DNA from: Amborella trichopoda
Lineage: Eukaryota > Streptophyta > Magnoliopsida > Amborellales > Amborellaceae
Assembly (NCBI RefSeq): GCF_000471905.2
Contig: NW_006494916.1
Span: forward strand, 1,409,675-1,473,674
Length of the DNA stretch: 64,000 nt
Direction: 5' to 3'
In this document: one piece after another, positions 11,263 to 21,814 of the stretch
Layout of the letters: every line of letters starts with the position of its first letter
Position numbering within the stretch: position 1 is the first letter of the stretch
The notes under the pieces: generated by a model
What the model was told of the DNA's origin: nothing
What the model saw: the letters and a program-made list of their open reading frames with translations, nothing else
The model's database searches: none
Program-made: the position numbers and the translations under genes

Positions 11263-13640
11263 CAAGCCTTAAAAGAAATCGAACCCCTAAAAATTCTAAA
11301 GGGATCACCTAGGCCACTTTCATAGGATTTTCTGAATAACCTATCTATATGGGATGAAGAACCAGATGTTAAAGATAAAATCATATTATTCCCTGAAGAA
11401 AAAGGATCCAAAGAAAATGATAGGGGCAAGGGGCATGATTCCACTACTTGGGGCACCCTACATTCAAAGAAAAGAAGAAGATCCAACCTATCCACCAGTT
11501 TGATAAGGATCGCCCCATCTGATGAAAATACTATAGAGGCGGTCTCATTCAATATACTGATTATCTTTTCAAATGGAAAAGACCCTACAGGGGCAGCCCT
11601 GCCAAACCACTTGATAGGGGCACCTTCACTTGATGTTGAAAATATAGTAGGGGCAATCAGTGAGGCCCGTGCCTTATTTGACGACTCCCAAGATGCCTTG
11701 AGGCGATGTGCTCCTCAAGAGCGACATGAAGTTACAATTGAAAAATATTATCGAAAAGGCATGGGGTGATCGCTTGCTCCTCCCTTTCAAATAAGCCAAG
11801 TGGGGCATTCATGCTCTGCTTAGGCATTCTACTCCATGGGTTGACAACCTAAGGAGTTGAAAAATAAAATAAAAAATTAAAAAGAAAAGAAAATGGGCTT
11901 AGCCAAGCCAACAAGAGATTGAAGAATTAGGAAGTTCAGAGTGACTCCGAGTCTCGAAATCAAAGCTCGAGTGAAGCAGTCAAAGGAGGAAATATTCCAT
12001 AAAGATTCGACAACTTTTTTGTCAAGGAAGTATCATATATCAATTAGAGACAAGGGAAATCTAAGGATAACCAAGACTAAGACTTCCCTGCCACTTGGAA
12101 GAAGGAAGGATGATCGAGTTCTTATATGTTTTTTTGGACGAAATGCCACAAGAAAGAAAAAATTCCATCGACTCTTCTACTTCTCCTCTTTCTTCAGCTT
12201 CTTCTTCTAAAAAAAAAAAAAATAATATCTGCTAAGATGAAAAATCGAAAGAAATCTTGAGCGTTGAAAAAAAAGCCACTAGGCTGAACACTCGAAAGGG
12301 ACCCTAACAACAGAGAAAAAAGAAAAGAAAAGAAATCTGCCGGGTTGAAAATCTGAAAAGAACCCCGAGCATTGGAAAAAAAACTACCAGGCTGAACACC
12401 CGAAAGGGACCCCGAGGCGATAGAAAAATAAAACTTCTCTATCTTTTCTTCTCTTCTCCAAAATCTCTAGAAATTCTTCTATTCTCAAGTTAGAATGACA
12501 TCATAAAACAAAAGAAGGCATTAGTCCAAGTAAAACCTGAAGATGCTCGACTATTTGACTTCAAAAGAGTGGTAGTAGAGGAACAAAATTGGAAAGTCCA
12601 AGGATATTCTGAGTATTTTGAGGGATATCCTATATTATTTAAGACATATGTTTGCTTGAAAAAAAGCAAGAAAAAGTCTTCATTGACATAAGAGCCAAGA
12701 TTGGAAGATGAAGAAGTACTTAGTGATTCCTCGTCCTGAAAGTCCAAAATAGAGGCTCAACAAGCTCATGAAAAAAAAAAAGGGAAAGAAGAAGAGAGAG
12801 CTTCATGGTAGCATGAGCCTAAACTGCTTACCAAAACTTATTTTTCAAAATTTCTAATCCACCTTCAAAATTTTCCCTATATGTCTCGTGAGTTTTTAAA
12901 AACTTTAATTTATTTGGTTAAAACGTAGCCCAAAACTCTGTTTATATTTCAAAATTCAATATATCTTCAAAACTTTCTAAAATGTTTTAAAAAAAAGGAG
13001 TTACATGGAGGCTATGATGCATCAGCGGCTACCAAATCCTGGATTGTCATGCCTACAAACCCTTAAACAAAGAACAATCCATAGGTTCCCATATCAAAAT
13101 AGCCTGGACCTGTAGACCCCAAGAATCAGAATCGAATGCGAACAAGAAGTTCAATTAGCCATAAATTCATCATCCCATCATTTCTTCTAAATCAAAATCT
13201 CATTCGATTGGGGAATCAGACACTAAGAAAAAGGTTTAAAGTCGAAGATAACTACACTGACAGTTTCCCATGTAGTTTTGGAGTGACTACAATAAGGAGT
13301 ATTATCGGTTCAAAGATAGCACGGTTCCTGTTGACTGTCACTTCGGATCCCAATTGACGAAGACCTCTCAATCACACTGACTCAAATATAATAGTGTCAG
13401 TTCGATGTCTTACGGATCAAAATCATCCATCGGCATACCGCTTACTCAAAGGGTACTGGCCATTCAAAAGATTGCTCCCTCCAAAAAGGTTTTTCTTCCC
13501 ACCGTATATCAAGTGTCTACTTCTTTGACATTCACTCGGGGTTGTAGACACCTCCCTCGAAATTCTGGGTAAGAGAACTCTTAAAAACCTTGATTCTGAA
13601 CCTAAAAGACCACACAAATCTTAGTAAACCTTAGGCAACT
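11263..13640 (+). other. 3' non-coding part of the Gypsy element
   Basis: No recognisable domain. There are purine-rich runs at 11870-11895, 12300-12330 and 12768-12799. The last is the best polypurine-tract candidate; if it is the true tract, the 3' LTR would begin near 12806 and the 5' LTR copy would be truncated. An isolated frame at 11500-11769 shows no family similarity I can recognise. Confidence 0.45.
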
Positions 13641-14695
13641 TAGACGCAATATAATTATCTCAAAACTTTCCAAACTATTCCAACTTGAAATAGAGCCCGA
13701 GATCTTTCCAACGGTCCAAGAATCACTTGAATTTGACTTACAGATAAAAAGATATAACAAATAACAATTTAGTCCCTATGAGACCCAAGTATCTGGCCGC
13801 AGGCCGGGCTGTAACTCGGCCCGGCAGGCCCAGATTAGGGCTGATGATGTAGTCAATGCATCTAATGATGCAGTAAAACATTTTCTTTAATTAGATAAGG
13901 CTAAACCTTTAAAATAAATCCAAACAAATCCGAAAAAATCCAAAAAAAATCAAGAAAAATCATAACTTAAAAGAGGAGAGTAACAAAAGATGAAGAAATC
14001 CTTAGAAAATCTCAAAATTAGAAAAATAACCTAAAAAATACCCAAAAATAGGAACATCCCTTAGAAAATTCCTAAAAATTTAGGAAAATTCTCCAAAAAT
14101 CCTCAAAAAGCATAAAAAATTCTATAATTCATATTAAACCTTAGGAGATCACAAAACCCTTAGAAAACTAAGGAAATTTTTCGTCAATCACAAGGAAAGC
14201 CTATGTAGACCCTACCTAAAATTCACAGCTTTTCCCTATGCCCTAGGAACCCTTGAATTAGGTCAAAGAACCATATATCTACAAATTTTAGTAAGCAAAA
14301 GGCAACCAGAAAAAGGAGATGGTGGCGCACATCGGAAGAGCAGATTCATCCAAGCCCGAAACTTCGAGTTTTGGCTCCCTAGAGGTAAGTATATCTTTCT
14401 TGCTTAATTTAATTTATTTTTATTTATTTAATTATTTGATTTATTTCATTTTTTTGGAAATTAATTTATTATTGTATTTAATTAAATTTAGAAGCATTTT
14501 TTTTTGTCAAAATACGGATTTGGAGCAAGCGCTGCCAGTGGACTCAGAAAAATACCGGATTTGCATAGATCTGAGATTTTTCTGAGCCCATAATTCAAGC
14601 AACCCCACTCTCTTTACCTTTTCAAAAGTAACCAATTTTTGCTAAGATTTGAGCAGATCTCATCCCAAAAATCAGCGCAAATTGGAGCGTAAACG
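13641..14695 (+). repeat. 3' LTR of the Gypsy element
   Basis: Second copy of 4738-5869 (shared blocks listed there). It ends GCGTAAAC at 14694, where the 5' LTR has GTGTAAACA. A short open frame within it (14319-14585) is the LTR counterpart of the same reading in the 5' copy and is unlikely to be a gene. Confidence 0.8.
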
Positions 14696-14975
14696 ATGAT
14701 TCATATGTTACTGGATTTTTTTGGAATTTTACTATTATTTAGAGGTATTTTACAGTTTTAAATATTTACTCAGGATTTCATAGGCTTATAAAAAATTGGA
14801 CTTCAAAATTTGGGAGGCTTACATTATTTGAATGAATTTTATTTTATGAAAGAATAAAATTTTTCTTTTCTTGGCTTGATTTACAATCACACATTTTCTT
14901 TATAATTACTTATTTTCACTCGTTTGATGTTCAGGATAAATGTGGATTCAACTTTTCACCTTTCCTTCCTGCATG
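14696..14975 (+). repeat. LTR fragment A' (second copy of the 4.1-4.4 kb LTR)
   Basis: Aligns with 4092-4390: both read (G/A)TTCA(C/T)(G/A)TGTTA, then AGGTATTTTA, AAATATTTACT, TTGGAC(A/T)TCAAA, TTTCTTTATAA and GTGGATTCAA in the same order. The piece starts exactly where the Gypsy 3' LTR ends and lacks the primer-binding site that follows the first copy. It is either the opposite LTR of element A or an unrelated family member. Confidence 0.65.
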
Positions 14976-15270
14976 AAGTTTGAAGAGTGAAAGATCTTTG
15001 TGATCAAATTGAGAGGAAAAACATTAAAAAAGATAATCGTACATGAGTTATCATCATCTGGCAAAATCAAAGGACTGAGTTTGATGCTACTGTGGTGTTG
15101 ATAAAAAATCTACATCACCCATGGAAGAAGTGGTTATGCACATATTATTTCAATGTGAAGCACTTTCTGAAAGAAATATTGAGACCATGTTTACTAACTC
15201 TCATGGACGTGTGTGGGAGGACAATTCATAGTTCCAAAAAGCCCAAAACAATAAAAAATTCGACCTAAGA

Positions 15271-15402
15271 ATATCATGTAAAGCCCTAACAATAATAAAC
15301 ATGGCATATCATGTAAAGCCCTAACAATAATAAACATGGCATATCATGTAAAGCCCTAACAATAATAAACATGGCATATCATGTAAAGCCCTAACAATAA
15401 AG
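15271..15402. repeat. 35-bp tandem repeat inside the Copia gag
   Basis: Three complete and one partial copy of ATATCATGTAAAGCCCTAAC plus 15 more bases. The copies are nearly identical, so the expansion is recent relative to the decayed element. As 35 is not a multiple of three, each copy shifts the gag frame. Confidence 0.9.
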
Positions 15403-15410
15403 AAGGGTTC

Positions 15411-15560
15411 CTACTATACTAATGAGAAAGTTGGATATTATGCCAAGGATTGTTGGTACAAAAAAATGGATTACATTGCCAAAGGGAAAATACAAAGAGG
15501 AAAAAGAAGCTCATGGGGAGAAAACATAATCGGAACTTTGTGTTAACAATGTGAACATAA
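15411..15560 (+). pseudogene. Copia gag zinc-knuckle segment
   Basis: One frame reads EKVGYYAKDCWYKKMD, the second half of a CCHC knuckle (consensus GH.A.DC). The His is replaced by Tyr and the first Cys pair is not convincing. A lysine-rich tail follows. Confidence 0.5.
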
Positions 15561-16055
15561 ACAAGAACCAATATTTCATAGGTTAAGCATAATGAAACCG
15601 TATTACATCAAGAGGTTATCTGTTGCATCCAAAGAAACCCTTTCTTATATGCTAGGAGTCTTGATAAGGGACAACACTACTTTTGACGTGAAAGTTAGAG
15701 GAAATATTAGACAAAAGGTACTTAATGAAAATATTAATGTCCTAGATATTCCAAAACTTAGGGGAAAAATGTTTTATGCATATGAAACAATTGATAAATC
15801 AAGTTGTGCAATGTTGCTAAAGAAAAATGAAAGGATTGTCGCTCATTGGCACTTATTTATCATAAACATGGACGTGTAATTCATTAAGAACAATACTACC
15901 TAATCGTAGAAACTAGAGAATGAGGCATTTCCTAGGCTAAGAGATATAGCATGGAAGAAGCTACGAATTGATTGAAATCATATTTATGAAGCATCTACAT
16001 TTCCAATGCCTGTGAATCATTCATTTGTACGATCTTCCACCATAATAAAAGGAAA

Positions 16056-16287
16056 AGTATATAATGAGACCATTTACCATTGGTACAAAGTGGTCACAAT
16101 TAATGTTGACCATTGGATGTGAAATTGAGTGGCTGTATTTATTCCATTGACCAAACTCAAAGTTCAAATTTTTTTTTTTTAAAACTTTGTGACACATTCA
16201 ATCTGTCAGATTTCACATCGGATGATTATAAGTAATTGTGACCTCCTTGTACCAAAGATAAATGATCTTATTATATACAATCCCATA
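16056..16287. mobile_element. MITE of the TATAATGAGACCATTTACC family (copy 1)
   Basis: Left terminus GTATATAATGAGACCATTTA then CCATTGGTACAA; right terminus TTGTACCAAAGATAAATGAT then CTTATTATATAC. These are inverted repeats of each other. Further copies are at about 57033-57252 and 41319-41542. It lies inside the Copia remnant just before the integrase core. Confidence 0.75.
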
Positions 16288-16295
16288 ACAAAATA

Positions 16296-16900
16296 CCTAG
16301 TGGAAGCCATCTATAGAGATGTGTGGGGCCCAAGTGGAATATCAAAGGTGCAAAATGTATTATGCCACTTTCATTGATGACTATTCAAGGTATATGAGGA
16401 TTTTATTTTTTGCAAATAAATTTGTAGAATTTTAGTGCATCAAATAATTCAAAACCCTTATAAAGACTGAGTTCAATTCAAGAATCAAGAAGTTGTTGAC
16501 AAATAATGATGGAGAGTTCTTGTTAGATGAATTCGATGAATTCTTGAAAAAAAACGTAATCAAGAGGCAATTGATATGTGTTGAAATACCTTAATAAAAC
16601 GAGATTATTTAGACGAAAAATTGGCACACTGTAGAAGTTGATCGAGTAATGTTGACTAGAAAAAACTTGCCTAGCTATAATGGGTTGAGGCAATGCGCAC
16701 TACAATGTGCTACAATGTACTTGATTGATTGCATGCCGTAGAGAGAAGGTATAAACGTGTAATATCTCATTCTCCATAAGAAGAGACCCAAATTACAGAT
16801 CTACATGTTCTCAGATATAGAAACTATGTGAGGTTTGCTGGAGATCATGATAAAGTTGGTAAAAAGCTATAAAGTACATCTTTCATGGGTAAACATGGGA
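16296..16900 (+). pseudogene. Copia integrase core remnant
   Basis: Blocks in order: YRDVWGPSG (first catalytic Asp context), FIDDYSRYMRILFF (second Asp context), LLTNNDGEFLLDEFDEFL, TVEVDRVMLTRKNLPSYN and, further on, LRYRNYVRFAGDHDK-like text. These match the DDE core and C-terminal region of Copia integrase ('HSDVWGP', 'FIDDYSR', 'TDNGGE'). Stops and small frame changes occur between blocks. The upstream H2C2 zinc module is replaced by the MITE. Confidence 0.7.
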
Positions 16901-17170
16901 AAGATAAGCATAACGATGTATTGATTAAAACACAACCCACCACCCCTGTGAAAGTAGAGATGTGAAGTTTGTGAGCAAGAATAATGACAATAAGCTTTAT
17001 AAGAAGCTAAATAAGGAGATGATTTGTCGACAGCCAATGAAGACTCAAAGTCCCTCTTGAAGCCAACTACTCATGTGCCATTAAAAGTAAAGGTTACTAA
17101 TTACTCATACTCTCAAACTTAAGGATAAATCAAGCGTTATCCAGAAAGGCAGAGGTGCCTAGTTCAAAGG

Positions 17171-18485
17171 TTGAATTTTTTTATTATTATAATATGCGTC
17201 GCGCATACAAGATGCATGACAAAGACAAGACTGAGACACGTAGTTTTGTAGAGAAAAAATTCCATGGTGGTAACATGCCATGGACAAAGAGATGAGCGAA
17301 TTTAGATTGTGATTGTGGTGAAGATTGTGCTTTTAGAAAATCAAATTTATGACTCTAATTATCATAAACCAAAGAAGACCACATTACATAGCTCAAGTGA
17401 ATATCAAATATGAATGGGCTTGGGATTAGCTCCATGCCTTTTTATAACATTGCCTCTTTCTATTTCAATAGGTTGGGTTGGTTGCTTGAAGGGCTATTTG
17501 ATCCGATCAACTGCGTAAGGTCAATAACAAGTGACAGAACCAGAGAGCATGGGTTTAAAGGAGAAAAGACAGACAGCGACCGTAAGGGGGTTTCAATTCA
17601 AAAGTGGCCCATTAATTTACAATCTCTTGCGTTTTTACAGGAGAAATATCTCCTATTGACACGCCAACATGCAATAAAAATGGAAAGAAATAGATTGAAA
17701 ACATAAGGTACACCCAACAAGGATGTGAGCTTGCTTAACTTATGATATTTGAGACGGGAATTCTACTCTTTCATATTCTTTGTCTTGCATATTTAAATGG
17801 GGAGATTGGGATTCAATCTTGTTAAAATTAAATCTTGTTATCCTTGGCCTTTGATCTTCTCTCAATCCTTCCTTTGCTTTGATTAATCGATTACGGCCCT
17901 TAGGTTGAAATTCTCGCAAAAACCAACGATGCATTATGAATGACTTAAGACATATTTCGTATCCTAAATCCATCTTTAAGATAAGTTTTTGGAAAGAGAC
18001 TGCATTTGAATTGTGGACCTCATTAGAACGTTTTCCAGGTTAAAAGAGAATTGTTTGTGAAGGAAAGTGCCCATACATTTTAGTAAAATAAGTGGATTGT
18101 TTCAGCATGGAGAAATCGATAAGTACCCAAATGTTGATTAGAGAAGTACCCATATGTCTTAAACATTGGATAGCGTCCCAACGACCAAGCTGATGACTTC
18201 TACCACTTCCCTTTGTTTTAAATATTGGAACAAGTTGAAGTAATATTTAACAAAATGATGAATCAAACCAGCTCAACTTCAAACCGATGGGGGGCAATCC
18301 AAGTCGTAAGAACCTTGGAATTTCCCAATTCCCTCTAGTTCTTTACGTTTAACTTTTTATTTTCAAATCCTATCCATATCCCAATTTGAGTAAGGAATCC
18401 CCCAAGTTTAATCTTGTGAATCAAAATTGGTACTCTGATGAATCTGGCATGAGTCCATATTTTTACATGCCGAATAAGAATATTA
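17171..18485. other. no recognised gene
   Basis: I see no domain on either strand. Open frames at 17410-17706 (plus) and 17740-17973 (minus) have no motif I recognise and no promoter or partner, so I leave them out. The sequence may be further decayed Copia DNA. Confidence 0.4.
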
Positions 18486-18489
18486 AATG

Positions 18490-18805
18490 CCTAAAACACC
18501 ACTAATGCAGAGAACTCTACACACCCATCTAAACTGATATAGTCTCAGAATATCTGCATAGAACTCTTTGTATATTGATTTTTTATCGAAGAATATACAA
18601 GACCAGTATAAATATACAACCAGTAATGGTTATGGATAGATACCTATCGTACATATCATAGTTAATGATAGATATTTATCAAACATATCAAGGACACCTG
18701 ATCAGATCATAATCAAGATATACATATCCATACAAGGACATCTAATCTTATGAATCAAGAGATACATATCTATCCGATAACACAATACACATCCATGCGG
18801 TAACA
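18490..18805 (-). repeat. LTR-like sequence (minus strand), copy 1
   Basis: The segment resembles one at 21815-22030 (CTCAGAATATCTGCA, TGATTTTTTATC, ACAAGACCAGTATAAA, ACCTATC blocks in the same order). It ends at a polypurine-like tract (18806-18838), as a 3' LTR of a minus-strand element would. Similar motifs recur at 35300-35500. Superfamily is not certain; Copia is likely. Confidence 0.45.
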
Positions 18806-18838
18806 CCCCCCCCCCCCCCCTTCCCCTCCCCCCCCCAC
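18806..18838 (-). promoter_or_regulatory. candidate polypurine tract (poly-C on plus strand)
   Basis: A 33-bp almost pure C/T run, CACCCCC...CCCTTCCCCTCCC, which on the minus strand is a G/A tract adjoining the LTR-like segment (…GGGTGTTACCGC). This position fits a retrotransposon polypurine tract. It is also a possible G-quadruplex former. Confidence 0.45.
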
Positions 18839-19650
18839 CCTCAAACTTAGGATGTTTTTAGAGAGAGCAACATGAGTTTGAACAACAATTTTGGAATCGA
18901 GCGATTGGATCTTTAGGTGTGATGGATCTTAGATTCGAAGTTCATAATAGTAAGATCCAAGACAGATCAGTAGGCAGAACATGACAGGCTCGAGTAATGA
19001 TATCCGAAGGCCTAAAAAATAGAAGGAAAAAACGAAGTAGACTCGAGCAGCAACAAATCAATAGTCCTTAGGGACAGATGACCAGATCAGAGTAGCCTCA
19101 AGCAACAACAGACCACCAGACTCTAGAATATACGGGATCGAATAACGAAGAACTTGATCATTAGACATGATTGAGTAACGAAAAACTCGATCATACAAAA
19201 GATCAGAACACCAAAACAAAATAGGCCATGAGAGAACACAAATGGACCAACAATCAACTGTCCCTTTTTTTTTTCAAGTCAAGTTTCAACTGGTCAACGA
19301 TAGCATCAAATCATAGAGACAAAAGCAGGCAGAGGGGTGATTTCTCAGTTGAGGCGAATTAGCCATTTTCAGAGGCTATTTTTCAGCGGCAGGTTCCAAG
19401 AGATACATATCCAGACAAAGACACCTAATCTTATCAAGAGATACACATCCATACGATAATACGATACATATTGGCCCGTCAAACTCAAGATCCTTGAGAG
19501 AGAGCAGATAGAGTTTGAGCAGCAATTTTGGAATCAGCAGTTGGATCTTAACTTCAGATTGCTTGATCAACAAATACAGTTGGACCTTAGATTCGAAGTT
19601 TCAAACCCTTGTTTTGACAGTCTCTCTCGTGCTCTATCACTCTTTGCACC
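18839..19650 (-). mobile_element. 3' part of a minus-strand retrotransposon, with duplicated end
   Basis: Sequence around 18720-18960 recurs at 19400-19610: the blocks ACCTAATCTTATCAAGAGATACA, TCAAACT(T/C)A(G/A)GAT, GAGTTTGA(A/G)CA(A/G)CAATTTTGGAATC and CTTAGATTCGAAGTT are shared. The two copies look like the LTR/tract/internal boundary of related elements. Coding domains are not visible. Confidence 0.4.
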
Positions 19651-19651
19651 A

Positions 19652-19652
19652 G

Positions 19653-19705
<53 letters not shown>
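19652..19705. repeat. (CT)n(TA)n microsatellite, left of gap
   Basis: Perfect CT run followed by a perfect TA run that ends at the assembly gap. The same composite repeat lies on the far side of the gap in the same orientation. Confidence 0.95.
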
Positions 19706-20563
19706 NNNNNNNNNNNNNNNNNNNNNNNNNNNNNNNNNNNNNNNNNNNNNNNNNNNNNNNNNNNNNNNNNNNNNNNNNNNNNNNNNNNNNNNNNNNNNNN
19801 NNNNNNNNNNNNNNNNNNNNNNNNNNNNNNNNNNNNNNNNNNNNNNNNNNNNNNNNNNNNNNNNNNNNNNNNNNNNNNNNNNNNNNNNNNNNNNNNNNNN
19901 NNNNNNNNNNNNNNNNNNNNNNNNNNNNNNNNNNNNNNNNNNNNNNNNNNNNNNNNNNNNNNNNNNNNNNNNNNNNNNNNNNNNNNNNNNNNNNNNNNNN
20001 NNNNNNNNNNNNNNNNNNNNNNNNNNNNNNNNNNNNNNNNNNNNNNNNNNNNNNNNNNNNNNNNNNNNNNNNNNNNNNNNNNNNNNNNNNNNNNNNNNNN
20101 NNNNNNNNNNNNNNNNNNNNNNNNNNNNNNNNNNNNNNNNNNNNNNNNNNNNNNNNNNNNNNNNNNNNNNNNNNNNNNNNNNNNNNNNNNNNNNNNNNNN
20201 NNNNNNNNNNNNNNNNNNNNNNNNNNNNNNNNNNNNNNNNNNNNNNNNNNNNNNNNNNNNNNNNNNNNNNNNNNNNNNNNNNNNNNNNNNNNNNNNNNNN
20301 NNNNNNNNNNNNNNNNNNNNNNNNNNNNNNNNNNNNNNNNNNNNNNNNNNNNNNNNNNNNNNNNNNNNNNNNNNNNNNNNNNNNNNNNNNNNNNNNNNNN
20401 NNNNNNNNNNNNNNNNNNNNNNNNNNNNNNNNNNNNNNNNNNNNNNNNNNNNNNNNNNNNNNNNNNNNNNNNNNNNNNNNNNNNNNNNNNNNNNNNNNNN
20501 NNNNNNNNNNNNNNNNNNNNNNNNNNNNNNNNNNNNNNNNNNNNNNNNNNNNNNNNNNNNNNN
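19706..20563. other. assembly gap (858 N)
   Basis: Unknown sequence. Both edges are the same (CT)n(TA)n composite microsatellite, so the gap probably arose from failure to assemble through it. The true gap length may differ. Confidence 0.98.
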
Positions 20564-20565
20564 CG

Positions 20566-20616
<51 letters not shown>
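20564..20616. repeat. (CT)n(TA)n microsatellite, right of gap
   Basis: CGTCTCTCT...CTATATATA...TATA, the same structure and order as the left edge of the gap. It lies just upstream of the gene fragment at 20641. Confidence 0.95.
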
Positions 20617-20621
<5 letters not shown>

Positions 20622-20640
20622 CTCTCTCTGTTTTTCCTAA

Positions 20641-20950
20641 ATGGCTATCATGATTTTGAGTACTCAGGTTGTCCAAATTATTGCCCTCCCTCGAAGCTTT
20701 CCAAGAATCTCCCTCGTGCTTCCTTCACTCCGTCACCACCCCATACCTGCGAAAATTGAACAAGACATGGTGCATGGGGGTTTCCCCAAAACCATGAGTG
20801 AGCGGCTCCAAGTCCTTAGAAAAGTCTCAATAACTTCCCCTATGGCCCTGAGACGATCTTGAAAAGGGCTAGAGAATACAATCCTGGAACTATGGTTAAT
20901 AGTAGCCATAATGTAGTTTCAAATGTTGCAAAGGTTAGGGTTTTCAATTG
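20641..20950 (+). pseudogene. frameshifted first exon of an unidentified gene
   Basis: An ATG follows a CT-rich leader typical of plant 5' UTRs. The frame begins MAIMILSTQVVQIIALPRS and continues to MSERLQVLRK; it is rich in Ser, Pro and Arg with few acidic residues, as in organelle transit peptides. After about codon 60 it hits a stop, but the next frame continues smoothly as FPYGPETILKRAREYNPGT then MVNSSHNVVSNVAK. A good splice donor (AAAG|GTTAGG) follows at about 20935. One extra or missing base near 20820 would join both parts. I do not recognise the protein. It could be a pseudogene, a sequencing error next to the gap, or a gene whose later exons have been lost. Confidence 0.4.
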
Positions 20951-21045
20951 GGGTGAACAAGTTTTGGGCTTCTTTCGGTGTTTCTGAAGTTAATGTTTCA
21001 AAGAAAGGTAAAGTTGTAAAATAAGATTTTCCAAGGAGGACCCAA

Positions 21046-21115
21046 CCCTTATGCACAAAGAACTAGGATTTTCAGAGCCTACTATTATGCACAAAGAACT
21101 AGGATTTTGGGCCTG
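21046..21115. repeat. 36-bp direct duplication
   Basis: TTATGCACAAAGAACTAGGA plus TTTT occurs at 21048 and again at 21084, separated by CAGAGCCTACTA. Confidence 0.85.
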
Positions 21116-21814
21116 GGTTTTTGCTGTCCCCACCTCAAGCGTTGTTCCAATCCCTGGTTTTTATTTGCGGTCTCTACCTCCCAGTACTCTTCCGATCCCT
21201 CGCTTTTTAATAAAGAAGCAAGCCATTACAGATACTGCAACAAGAGTCTCTCAACGCCTCCTCAACATTGTCCTCTGAGTAATTTTTTGCATGTTTTAGG
21301 GTTTACTACTGGTTATTCTGTGGTTTCCTTTTTCTTTTGTGGTTTCATTATTTGAGTATTTCCTCTATTTTTTTTCAAAAGAAAAAGATTAAAAAGAGGA
21401 GGCATGGTGAGACTTGGTTGGGGGACTGGTTAGGGGATGGTAAGATGCCTAATGAGGAAGAATAAAAAATATATAAAAAAAACGGTAAATAGTTGGGTAT
21501 AAAATGTCTTTTTTTAGTTTTTTTTTTTTCCCTTGTATCGGGAGGTGGAAATTTGGGAAATAGTAAAGACTTATTGGGCTGTATGTTGATGTAAATTGTA
21601 ATTTATATTTTTTGTTCTATACAGAGGGTATGAGAATTTGAAAAATGGTATAGATTTGGAAATTGTGATTATCTTCTTCTTTTTTTTTGTGCTAGAGTTG
21701 GGAATTTGGGAAGCGGTGTAATTTTTTAGAGTTTACAATTTGATGTTGATGTAAATTGTAATTATCTTCCATTTTGACCCTTAATGAAAGATTAGTTTTT
21801 CTTTTTCATATTCT
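21116..21814. other. no recognised gene; transcribed-looking AT-rich DNA
   Basis: T-rich sequence with a loose internal repetition: GATGTAAATTGTAAT(T) occurs near 21588 and 21753, each preceded by GGGAA(A/G)(T/C)-type text. It resembles plant 3' UTR or intron sequence, perhaps belonging to the fragment at 20641, but nothing proves this. Confidence 0.3.

Larger units (their letters stand above)
4738..14695 (+). mobile_element. Ty3/Gypsy LTR retrotransposon (Tat-like), degenerate
   Basis: Two long direct repeats bracket an internal region with decayed protease, reverse transcriptase, RNase H, a second RNase H and the zinc-binding start of integrase, in that order on the plus strand. A second, archaeal-type RNase H after the first is the hallmark of plant Tat-lineage elements (Ogre/Retand relatives). 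The integrase core (DDE) is not found, and every domain carries stops or frameshifts, so this copy cannot be autonomous. The LTRs differ by many substitutions and small indels, which indicates an old insertion. I found no target-site duplication: the 5' flank is GAGAAAAG and the 3' flank is GATGATTC. One end may therefore be truncated or rearranged. Confidence 0.85.
14976..17170 (+). mobile_element. Ty1/Copia retrotransposon remnant (gag to integrase)
   Basis: Plus-strand remains in the order gag zinc knuckle, spacer and integrase. No RT or RNase H is recognisable downstream and no LTR pair could be defined. All frames carry stops. It is interrupted by a 35-bp tandem expansion (15271-15402) and by a MITE (16056-16287). 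Confidence 0.65.

Noticed and set aside
11211-11552. 113-codon minus-strand frame
   Set aside because: Lies antisense to the Gypsy integrase zinc module and its downstream region; no motif.
17410-17706. 98-codon plus-strand frame after the Copia remnant
   Set aside because: No recognisable domain, no promoter and no second copy; cannot be supported as a gene.
19515-20653. 367- and 370-codon frames across the gap
   Set aside because: Almost entirely N plus (TA)n/(CT)n microsatellite translation; artefact.
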